Assembly (NCBI GenBank): GCA_011390535.1
Contig: JAABSF010000131.1
Span: 1-7,194 of the forward strand
Direction: 5' to 3'
Source of the DNA: Deltaproteobacteria bacterium
GTDB lineage: Bacteria; Myxococcota_A; Polyangia; HGW-17; SLPX01
Length of the DNA: 7,194 nt
Shown: positions 1 through 5,545 of the stretch, one piece after another
Layout: every line of letters begins with the position of its first letter
Numbering within the stretch: position 1 is the first letter of the stretch
Program-made: the position numbers and the translations under genes
The notes under the pieces: model-generated
Told to the model about the DNA's origin: nothing
The model's database searches: none
Seen by the model: only the letters and a program-made list of their open reading frames with translations

Positions 1-2
1 CT

Positions 3-39
3 TGTTGAGAGATAAGGGCGAAAAAGGAAAGGTATAAAA
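3..39 (+). repeat. 37-nt direct repeat, copy 1
   Basis: This stretch matches positions 106-142 at 31 of 37 positions without gaps. The shared core is AAAAAGGAAAGGT followed by a TAAAA tail. The second copy ends immediately before the transposase ATG, so this first copy looks like a duplicated leader and ribosome-binding region with no gene attached. No start codon follows it here. Confidence 0.75.
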
Positions 40-48
40 GGGAGAAAA

Positions 49-77
49 GGTGTCAAAGGTTAGCAATTAAGCTTTTT
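49..77 (+). repeat. RAYT-flanking unit, left inverted copy
   Basis: The unit reads GGTGTC, a 5-nt spacer, TTAGCAATTAAG, then C and a T-run. The reverse complement of 1047-1076 has the same layout, and the 12-mer TTAGCAATTAAG (60-71) is exactly repeated as CTTAATTGCTAA at 1055-1066. The two copies therefore form an inverted pair bracketing the transposase gene. Related copies lie at 3450-3477, 3500-3518 and, inverted, 3526-3555. By analogy with REP/RAYT systems this is a candidate recognition element of the neighbouring transposase; that role is inferred. Confidence 0.75.
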
Positions 78-105
78 CTCGGCAAATAACTCAATCATAT
101 CAGCC

Positions 106-142
106 TGTTGGAAGATAAAAGCAAAAAAGGAAAGGTGTAAAA
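106..142 (+). promoter_or_regulatory. Leader and RBS of the transposase (direct repeat copy 2)
   Basis: This second copy of the 37-nt repeat at 3-39 ends at the base before ATG 143. It carries AAAGG at 131-135, with 7 nt before the ATG, which supports this start codon. The run of A and G (AAAAAAGGAAAGG) resembles a strong ribosome-binding region. Confidence 0.65.
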
Positions 143-1066
143 ATGCCTCGTCATAAACGATACGACTGGACCGGTTGTCGTCACCACGTGATGAATCGCG
201 GTGCTCGGCACAAACAGGTTTTCCACAATGATACTGCTTGTGCAACCTTCATCGAATTGCTTTCTGAGGTTCCGAAACGCTATGGAATCCTAATCCACGC
301 CTACGCGTTGATGCCCAATCATTATCACCTATTGGTCGAATCAACCCGAGGACAACTCAGCCGAGCCATGAGCTTTATCGGGAGCTGCTACACTCGGTGG
401 GTCAACTCCCAAAATCCTGGTTGGGATGGCGCTTTGTTCCGTGGACGCTTTCACAGTGTGGACGTATCGCGAGAAGATCACTGGTATTACCTACCAATTT
501 ACATACATCTCAACCCGGTACGGGCAGGACTCGTGGGACATATTACTCAAAGCCGATGGACAAGCCATGGGGTTTACGCCGGAAACGAGGCGGTTCCTGA
601 GTGGTTGTGCACCCATGCTATCTTAAATCAATACGGAGGCTGCCAGGGATACCTCAAGGCACTCGACGAGTTGGTGCTCGGCCGTCAAGAGCCACCGGAG
701 AATTTTGACCAAGTCACCCTGCACCCTTATGTCAGAACTCCCAAAACACCGGCGAAAAGCTCTTCGTTGAGCGACTGTACCCCAACAGACAAATATGTCC
801 TCAAGGCGGTAGCTACAGTCTGCGGCGTTAAGCAGAACACCCTCAAACAGACTAAGCGGGGACGCGCAGGCAACATGCCCAGAAAACTGGCAGCCTATTG
901 GTTGACTATGGGCGCAGGGCTGAAGCTCAAGAAAACAAGCGAGTTGCTCAATATGCACCCTGCAAGGATTAGCCAAGCTATCCGTGGAATCCGCAGCAAA
1001 ATGCAAGAAGACAATGACCTCAGCGCGACGATGGTTCAGTTAGAACAAAAAATACTTAATTGCTAA
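143..1066 (+). CDS. REP-associated tyrosine transposase (RAYT, Y1/HUH family)
   Basis: The 307-residue protein belongs to the IS200-like Y1 transposase group that cuts and joins single-stranded DNA, in the RAYT branch that acts on REP-type palindromes. The N-terminus (GCRHHVMNRG, residues 11-20) is typical of the family. The metal-binding HUH motif is MPNHYH (57-62), with H60 and H62 as ligands. The likely nucleophile is Tyr120, in IYIHLNPVRAGL (119-130), the hallmark block of the family. A GALFRGRFHS block lies at 96-105. Residues about 213-285 form a helical DNA-binding tail resembling the DnaA C-terminal domain, with the RGRAGNMPRKLA and LNMHPARISQAI segments; such tails are known in some RAYTs. 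The frame is intact and all catalytic positions are present, so the enzyme is probably functional. ATG 143 follows AAAGG by 7 nt. The last codons and the stop lie inside the right inverted repeat. Confidence 0.93.
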   Translation: MPRHKRYDWTGCRHHVMNRGARHKQVFHNDTACATFIELLSEVPKRYGILIHAYALMPNHYHLLVESTRGQLSRAMSFIGSCYTRWVNSQNPGWDGALFRGRFHSVDVSREDHWYYLPIYIHLNPVRAGLVGHITQSRWTSHGVYAGNEAVPEWLCTHAILNQYGGCQGYLKALDELVLGRQEPPENFDQVTLHPYVRTPKTPAKSSSLSDCTPTDKYVLKAVATVCGVKQNTLKQTKRGRAGNMPRKLAAYWLTMGAGLKLKKTSELLNMHPARISQAIRGIRSKMQEDNDLSATMVQLEQKILNC

Positions 1067-1076
1067 TCTCGACACC
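1047..1076 (-). repeat. RAYT-flanking unit, right inverted copy
   Basis: Read on the minus strand, this is GGTGTC, GAGA, TTAGCAATTAAG, then a T-rich run, matching the unit at 49-77 with one gap and a few substitutions. It overlaps the transposase gene: the last codons and the TAA stop (1064-1066) are part of the repeat, so the protein ends in Leu-Asn-Cys encoded by it. Confidence 0.75.
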
Positions 1077-1101
1077 CTCTCGACACCCTTTGGATGACAC
1101 C
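1071..1101 (+). repeat. Three GACACC boxes after the transposase
   Basis: GACACC occurs at 1071-1076, 1082-1087 and 1096-1101, that is at 11- and 14-nt steps. GACACC (GGTGTC on the other strand) is the outer end of the RAYT-flanking unit, so this looks like a short reiteration of that end. CCTTTGGAT and CCTTTTGGAT repeat alongside the last two boxes. Confidence 0.6.
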
Positions 1102-1415
1102 TTTTGGATTTATAACCTGCATTTTTTAGATTTTAATTGATCGTCTTTTTATTCCTCTTTCTACAGGATTACCCGAATACGGACTTTACCCTCATTACGA
1201 AAAACGATTATTTCCATATATATCGCTGATCTTTGGATATTTGATCTTTGATCTTTGACATTGATCTTTGATTTTTGACACATTTTGGGACAACTTGGTG
1301 GTATTCTCTAAGGGATACAAAGAAAGGAATTCTTCTAAGCTTGCACCGCTTTTACGATAACCGATTCGGCCTCGATAGACGCCGAAAATACAGCGTCCTG
1401 TGTGTTCTGTTGCTG
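1102..1415. other. AT-rich intergenic region before the lipoprotein gene
   Basis: About 310 bases with no convincing gene. The only structure seen is the tandem repeat at 1241-1280. The reading frame of the downstream lipoprotein is open from TTG 1275, so the 3' part could be translated if an upstream start is used. AAAGGA at 1323-1328 precedes a TTG at 1341 by 12 nt and is the best ribosome-binding candidate, though its spacing is long. Confidence 0.5.
1241..1280 (+). repeat. 20-nt tandem repeat ending in TTGACA
   Basis: Two head-to-tail copies, 1241-1260 (TTGATCTTTGATCTTTGACA) and 1261-1280, differ at one base. Each contains a shorter GATCTTTGA or GATTTTTGA repeat, and a further GATCTTTGG lies at 1228-1236. 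Each copy ends in TTTGACA, whose complement TGTCAAA also occurs in the RAYT-flanking unit (51-57). Confidence 0.8.
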
Positions 1416-3425
1416 ATGAAGATAATGGGCTCTTATTTTGCCCTGTTGGCTTCTTCATTTGCGGTGTTGATTGTGATCTGCCCGGGATGTGTTTTTGATC
1501 CTGCCGGTTTATCCGACTCCGCCAACTCTAATGACAACACAAACGGCAATATCAACACAAATGAGAACACAAACTCTGTGTGCGGGAACAATGAGACCGA
1601 GCCGGGAGAAGCTTGTGACGGATCTGATCTGCACGGTAGCACCTGCCTAACAGAAGGGTTTGCCGGCGGCACTTTGAGCTGTCTCTCCAACTGCTCTGGT
1701 TTCGACTATTCGGAGTGTTATGATCCCATCCCCGTAACTTTGTGTGAAAACGATCTGCTGCTGCATCTCGACGCCGTCTCCATAACCGGACTGAGCCAAG
1801 GAGAGCCCATCTCATTATGGGAAGATTTGTCCCAAAACGGTAACCACGGGGAACAGACGAATCCAGCTTGGCAGCCACTGTATCTCGAGCACGGGCAAAA
1901 CAACCTTCCTGTCGTGAGGTTCAACGGACATTCGCTGAGAACTCCCTCGGTGACAATAGAGGGTGGTCATTTTTCAGTCTTTGCCGTTACCCGAAGCAAT
2001 CACACAGCCCACGGTGTAGGCCCAGTTCTACGACAAGGAATGTCTGGGTGGGACGGCGATCCACACCATCCGTTTAACGGCTTCAGAAAAAGGATCCGCA
2101 TCATCACCAACCCTACGGTTATAGACGCTGCTCTGACGCATTTCCCGATCACTGTGTTTCTGAACGCCGAGAATGGCGACACCTATAGGGTGTTCGATGA
2201 GGTGGGGCCCAACCTGTTCAAAATAGCGGTTACAGACGACGCCCCCGCCCCGACACAGTATTATATCGAAGTTGAGCAATGGGACGAAGTTGCAGCTGTG
2301 GGGGTCCTCCACTTCGGCAGGGCCGGGCAAACCTTGCCCGCCGGCTCATCTAAGATTTTTTACCTCTACTACGATGGTTTCCACACCGACAACATCGCTT
2401 TTGTGGGAGGTCCCGGAAGCGAACCGGCGCGAAACGTCTGGGACAACAGCTTCCTGGGAAGGTGGGACGGAAATGGAGCGACAGATACGGCACTGATTGA
2501 CAGCACCGCTAATGCTCATCACGGAACAAAGAAAAGCTTTGATGAACCAGCGGAAACAGAGGGAAAAATCGGTGGTGCGCAATCTTACGACGGTGTTGAT
2601 GACTATGTCGAGCTGCCTTTTCTTCTGGATCCATCCTCTGCGGATTTCACCTTGTCTACTTGGTTTAATGCTGTTGGATCTGATACCCGTGTCTTTGTCT
2701 CCCAAAAAGACGGCACCGGTACAGGAAGGAGCTGGATGTACATATTCGATGACCAATCCCTGGCAAACTTCTTCGCCGGAACACATCGCCCATCAGGGCA
2801 TATTGTAACCAACGACACCTGGGTCCACGCCACAATTACTTGGTCCAACTCAACACTGCAGTGGTATGTAAACGGCAACCCAATGAACGACTACTCCTTT
2901 GTAATCGAAGCGGCCACCGGCGGCCATGTTTTCGGAGCGCAAAAGCTTTTGGACAACCAACCCTTTGCCGGGATCTTGGACGAAATTCGTATTTCCAATG
3001 TCGCTCGCCCGGCCGCATGGATCCGAGCCACCTACCACGTCACCAATGACGAACTGTTGACCTACGAGATAGAGGAAACCCAACCATCTCCCCATTTCTC
3101 TTATACCTACCGGGGAGGCTCCCTCGAAGCCTCTCTCCGCATAAATGGAGTATCAGAAACTATATACGGCAACGACAACGACAACGATTTTGTCATCGGT
3201 TGCTTCGCATCCGACCAAAACGAAAAAACCCTTTCCATCAACGGCTCCGTAATCGACACCTCCCTCCACGCCGGAGCTCCTGACCAGGAAACCGCACCTC
3301 TGACCATCGGCGACTTCTCTTTAAACGGCGACATAGCAGAGTTGATAATATGCAACCGAGCACTCCCCCCCGATGAACAAGCAGAAATCATAGATCATCT
3401 AGGTGTTAAATGGCTCGGCTGGTAG
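1416..3425 (+). CDS. Probable lipoprotein with nested LamG / DUF2341 domains
   Basis: A 669-residue exported protein if ATG 1416 is the start. Residues 1-25 form a signal peptide ending in ICPGC; Cys25 is the probable lipidated residue, although Cys at -3 makes the lipobox non-canonical. An Asn/Thr-rich linker follows (about 33-53). Next comes a six-Cys module (C56, C67, C77, C89, C93, C101) of the CGN..EPGE.CDG type common in myxobacterial surface proteins. A LamG-like fold begins at about 113 (LLLHLDA, LPVVRFNGHS, FSVFAVTR). It breaks off near 208, and a DUF2341 domain (FNGFRKRIRI 220-229, IFYLYYDG 314-321) plus a second LamG (GVDDYVELP to ILDEIRISNVA, about 393-529) follows. From about 560 the sequence reads as the missing C-terminal half of the first LamG, ending in GDIAELIICNRAL and VKWLGW. 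It probably binds glycans or other surface ligands; no catalytic residues are visible. The frame is open back to TTG 1275, and no good Shine-Dalgarno precedes 1416, so the start is uncertain. Confidence 0.85.
   Translation: MKIMGSYFALLASSFAVLIVICPGCVFDPAGLSDSANSNDNTNGNINTNENTNSVCGNNETEPGEACDGSDLHGSTCLTEGFAGGTLSCLSNCSGFDYSECYDPIPVTLCENDLLLHLDAVSITGLSQGEPISLWEDLSQNGNHGEQTNPAWQPLYLEHGQNNLPVVRFNGHSLRTPSVTIEGGHFSVFAVTRSNHTAHGVGPVLRQGMSGWDGDPHHPFNGFRKRIRIITNPTVIDAALTHFPITVFLNAENGDTYRVFDEVGPNLFKIAVTDDAPAPTQYYIEVEQWDEVAAVGVLHFGRAGQTLPAGSSKIFYLYYDGFHTDNIAFVGGPGSEPARNVWDNSFLGRWDGNGATDTALIDSTANAHHGTKKSFDEPAETEGKIGGAQSYDGVDDYVELPFLLDPSSADFTLSTWFNAVGSDTRVFVSQKDGTGTGRSWMYIFDDQSLANFFAGTHRPSGHIVTNDTWVHATITWSNSTLQWYVNGNPMNDYSFVIEAATGGHVFGAQKLLDNQPFAGILDEIRISNVARPAAWIRATYHVTNDELLTYEIEETQPSPHFSYTYRGGSLEASLRINGVSETIYGNDNDNDFVIGCFASDQNEKTLSINGSVIDTSLHAGAPDQETAPLTIGDFSLNGDIAELIICNRALPPDEQAEIIDHLGVKWLGW
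2064..3074 (+). other. DUF2341-LamG block inserted in the outer LamG domain
   Basis: Protein landmarks show a self-contained DUF2341 plus LamG segment: FRKRIRI start, YLYYDG strand, DSTANAHHG, GAQSYDGVDDYVELP, and the LDEIRISNVA..AWIRATY closing strand. The sequences on both sides look like the two halves of one LamG-like domain. Boundaries are approximate and assigned by eye from family patterns. Confidence 0.6.
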
Positions 3426-3471
3426 GGGCAAAGGTGACAAAGTACAAAAGTGTCAATTATCGGCAATGAAG

Positions 3472-3485
3472 GTTTTTGCAAAAAC
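3472..3485. repeat. 14-nt perfect palindrome
   Basis: GTTTTTGCAAAAAC is self-complementary. It lies directly at the T-run end of the first repeat unit in the cluster. It could contribute to ending transcription of the lipoprotein gene, but the stem is AT-rich and there is no clear U-tract beyond it. Confidence 0.6.
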
Positions 3486-3499
3486 AAGAATACGAACTA

Positions 3500-3545
3500 T
3501 TAGGAATTAAGCTTTTTGTGAGCACAAAAATGCTTAAATGCTAAG
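3500..3545. repeat. Long imperfect hairpin formed by two facing repeat units
   Basis: TTTTTGTG (3513-3520) pairs with CACAAAAA (3523-3530). The stem continues outward after a single bulged T through TAAGC and GCTTA, then to TTAG and CTAA with two mismatches. The two arms are a direct and an inverted copy of the RAYT-flanking unit. A fold of this kind is what Y1 transposases recognise in single-stranded DNA. It could also act as a 3' RNA stabiliser or a weak terminator for the upstream gene. Confidence 0.7.
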
Positions 3546-3597
3546 CCTTGACACCGTTCCTTTCATCTAACATGAAAAGAGCTTGATAGAGTATTTT

Positions 3598-3601
3598 GGA
3601 G
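3598..3601 (+). promoter_or_regulatory. RBS of the PilT-like gene
   Basis: GGAG lies 4 nt before ATG 3606 and 7 nt before the adjacent ATG 3609. The spacing favours 3609 as the actual start, which would remove only the first Met. Confidence 0.55.
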
Positions 3602-3605
3602 TTTA

Positions 3606-5300
3606 ATGATGGCATCAGTGGACGCCCTTTTAAAGATCGTGGTAGAGGAGAAGAAGACCTTCGGTATCAAACTCGTAGAGGGAGAAGTGCCTTGTTTGCT
3701 TACGGTCGAAGGTGAACGGAAGCTCTCTATGCCACCTCTTAACAGTGCACTATTTCGAACTTTCCTGGAAGAAATTGTTGAAAAAGAGAAACTCGATGGC
3801 TTGAAAGAGAGCGGCTCTTTACACACTCAACATGTAGTTCCGGGGTTGAGTGTTTTTAAGGTAAAGCTGACAAAAGGGGTCAAAGCTCTCTCCGCCGTAT
3901 TTAGTCAAGATACTAAGAAGGCCTCACCAAGAGACGCGGAGACAAAAAAACACTTTGAAGATGAGTTGATACAGCGGGAGATGACATCCGAGAGCCGACA
4001 TTTGGGACCACCGAAGGAACGGCCGTTGGATAGCTCTGCATTACAATCGGGCGCACAAACAGAAAAGACACCGGGGGCGGGTTTTGCAGGAACGAGTACT
4101 AATGCTAAGGGGGACAAAACCAGCAACGGATCGGTCGATCAAAACAATGAAGATAGAATAGACGATGATTTGGAAAAGGATGACGAGAGGATCATGTCGA
4201 CCTCACGCGAGCATTTCTCTTCATATTCTGAGTCTAAGAGAATCCAGGTGGAGGGGTGGGTGCGTCACGCCATAGAAATGGATGCTACAGATCTCATCTT
4301 GGCTCAAAATGAGCCTCCACGGATGCGAAAAAACGGACGTCTCAGTGATATTACAGATGAGCAGGTTACCACTGATGGGATCTTTGGTTTTTTGGCTCCG
4401 GCCCTCACTTCCAAACATCGCCTATTGTTGGAACGTAACGGCAGTGTGGACTTGGCCCTTGAGTTGGAATCCATCTCTGGAGGGCCGTTTTTGCGCTTGC
4501 GTATTAGTCTTTTCGAACACCTCAACGGATTTACCGCCGCTATTCGCCCTATTGCTCGAAAAACGCCGGACCTTAGAAGCCTCGGATTACCGCAGAATCT
4601 CACCCAATTGGCACTCCATCCTCACGGACTTGTGCTATTTACCGGACCAACCGGGAGTGGCAAATCTACTACTTTGGCCGCTTTGCTTGGGTATTTGAAC
4701 CGCACCCTTTCGCGTTATGTAATTACTATTGAAGACCCCATAGAGTACAGATACGTCCAAGGACGTTGTGTTTTTCATCAGCGTGAGGTGGGGCGACATG
4801 TTCCTTCTTTTGCTTTGGGCTTAAAGGCGGCTTTGCGAGGATCCCCGGATGTGATTCTTGTTGGTGAGATGCGTGATCGTGAGACAATTGGAGCAGCCCT
4901 TACTGCGGCCGAGACGGGACACCTCGTGCTGTCGACACTTCACTGTGGGACATCCGATATGGCCATGGATCGCATCATAGACACCTTTGATGAGTTTCGC
5001 CATGCTCAGATACGCTTGCAGCTCGCCGATGTTTTACGAGCCGTCGTAAGCCAACGTCTTTTACCTGAGAAGAATGGAAAAGGGCTTGTACCGGCTGTGG
5101 AGTTGCTCGTGATCACTCCCGCGGTTTCAGCATTGATTCGGGAGGGACGCACACATCAGATAAAGAGTTATTTGCAATCAGGGCGCGAAGCTGGGATGAT
5201 ATCAATCGAAGAGAGTCTCCGACGGCTTGTAGCTGAAGGGCGGATAACTCGGCAAACAGCTTTTGAACACGCCCCTAATCCTACTATGCTCGATATCTGA
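3606..5300 (+). CDS. PilT-like type IV pilus retraction ATPase with extra N-terminal domain
   Basis: The 564-residue cytoplasmic ATPase belongs to the PilT/VirB11 secretion-ATPase superfamily. Its C-terminal core (about 213-560) is a full PilT unit. It has a PilT-N PAS-like domain (ATDLILAQNEPPRMRKNGRL, 227-246), Walker A GPTGSGKST (347-355), the Asp box TIEDPIEY (374-381), Walker B with VGEMRD (419-424), and the His box ETGHLVLSTLH (436-446). A PilT-type C-terminal arm follows (SQRLLPEKNGKG; GMISIEESLRRLVAEGRI). Canonical PilT is about 345-370 residues, so about 200 extra residues lie at the N-terminus. Residues 2-100 look like a second, degenerate PilT-N domain (VEGEVPCLLTVEGERKL), joined by a polar, probably disordered linker (about 101-210). 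PilT proteins hydrolyse ATP to depolymerise pili; GEMRD and the C-terminal arm favour PilT over PilB. No other pilus gene is in the window. The gene follows the repeat cluster and is probably transcribed alone. Confidence 0.88.
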   Translation: MMASVDALLKIVVEEKKTFGIKLVEGEVPCLLTVEGERKLSMPPLNSALFRTFLEEIVEKEKLDGLKESGSLHTQHVVPGLSVFKVKLTKGVKALSAVFSQDTKKASPRDAETKKHFEDELIQREMTSESRHLGPPKERPLDSSALQSGAQTEKTPGAGFAGTSTNAKGDKTSNGSVDQNNEDRIDDDLEKDDERIMSTSREHFSSYSESKRIQVEGWVRHAIEMDATDLILAQNEPPRMRKNGRLSDITDEQVTTDGIFGFLAPALTSKHRLLLERNGSVDLALELESISGGPFLRLRISLFEHLNGFTAAIRPIARKTPDLRSLGLPQNLTQLALHPHGLVLFTGPTGSGKSTTLAALLGYLNRTLSRYVITIEDPIEYRYVQGRCVFHQREVGRHVPSFALGLKAALRGSPDVILVGEMRDRETIGAALTAAETGHLVLSTLHCGTSDMAMDRIIDTFDEFRHAQIRLQLADVLRAVVSQRLLPEKNGKGLVPAVELLVITPAVSALIREGRTHQIKSYLQSGREAGMISIEESLRRLVAEGRITRQTAFEHAPNPTMLDI

Positions 5301-5401
5301 ATCCCGGGTGACCGGCAGCACCAGCTTCGGTGATTTGGGGAAAAAACGGACAAACCATTATAGCTGCTAACGGGCTACGCACCAACCTGCATTCCGGTGG
5401 A
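5301..5401. other. Intergenic DNA after the PilT-like gene
   Basis: No gene is seen. Weak complementarity (CACC at 5320-5323 with GGTG at 5329-5332, only 4 bp) lies a few bases upstream of GGGGAAAAAA. This is too short to call as a terminator. Confidence 0.35.
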
Positions 5402-5536
5402 GTTATGGAATAAGAAGAAGTTATAGAATAAGTAGAGGTTATGGAATAAGTAGAGGTTATGGAATAAGTAGAAGTTATGGAATAAGTAGAAGTTATGGAA
5501 TAAGTAGAAGTTATGGAATAAGTAGAGCAAGTAGAA
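5402..5536 (+). repeat. 18-nt tandem repeat array, seven copies plus a partial
   Basis: Seven contiguous copies of GTTATGGAATAAGTAGAA (last base A or G) occupy 5402-5419, 5420-5437, 5438-5455, 5456-5473, 5474-5491, 5492-5509 and 5510-5527. A 9-nt partial (5528-5536) and the start of another unit at 5537 follow. Most copies differ at only one or two bases; the first two are the most diverged. Each contains ATGGAATAA, a Met-Glu-stop mini-ORF. The array lies in the leader of the small coiled-coil gene. It may be a variable-number tandem repeat or a multi-site protein-binding region; the sequence does not decide. Confidence 0.92.
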
Positions 5537-5545
5537 GTTATGGAA

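Larger units (their letters stand above)
49..1076 (+). mobile_element. Candidate RAYT unit: transposase bracketed by inverted repeats
   Basis: The segment runs from GGTGTC at 49 to GACACC ending at 1076 and contains a single gene, the Y1-type transposase. The ends are imperfect inverted repeats of about 29 nt sharing an exact 12-mer. HUH transposases of this family do not make target-site duplications, and none was identified. Whether the whole segment moves is unknown. RAYTs are usually stably inherited single-copy genes that act on nearby REP sequences, so this may be a gene plus its substrate repeats and not an insertion sequence. Confidence 0.5.
3431..3555. repeat. Transposase-less cluster of RAYT-flanking units
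   Basis: Three copies of the unit around the RAYT gene lie here. Positions 3450-3477 match 50-77 at 21 of 28 positions in the same orientation. Positions 3500-3518 carry TTAGGAATTAAGCTTTTT, same orientation. The reverse complement of 3532-3555 matches 49-72 at 21 of 24 positions. Upstream, 3431-3449 resembles the A/G-rich DNA preceding the left unit (AAAGGTGACAAA compared with AAAGGTATAAAA). The cluster begins with GTGTCAA (3450) and ends with TTGACACC (3548-3555), so it has inverted ends and fills almost the whole intergenic space. It looks like a BIME-type or mini-element made of the same repeats, without the gene. Confidence 0.7.

Noticed and set aside
60..245. Minus-strand 61-codon ORF at the left edge
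   Set aside because: It overlaps the transposase start, has no recognisable features, and its tail is the reverse reading of the left repeat unit.
1275..1307. TTGACA (1275-1280) with TATTCT (1302-1307) as a sigma-70 promoter for the lipoprotein gene
   Set aside because: The spacer is 21 nt, well outside the usual 16-18. TTGACA is also part of a tandem repeat, so its presence is explained otherwise.
3548..3576. TTGACA (3548-3553) as a -35 box of pilT
   Set aside because: At 17 nt spacing the hexamer is CATGAA, and the better TAACAT is only 14 nt away. The TTGACA is the end of a repeat unit.
5314..5346. Rho-independent terminator after pilT
   Set aside because: The best stem is only 4 bp and is followed by purines, not a U-tract.
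5402..5536. CRISPR array
   Set aside because: The 18-nt units are contiguous with no unique spacers, and no cas genes are present.
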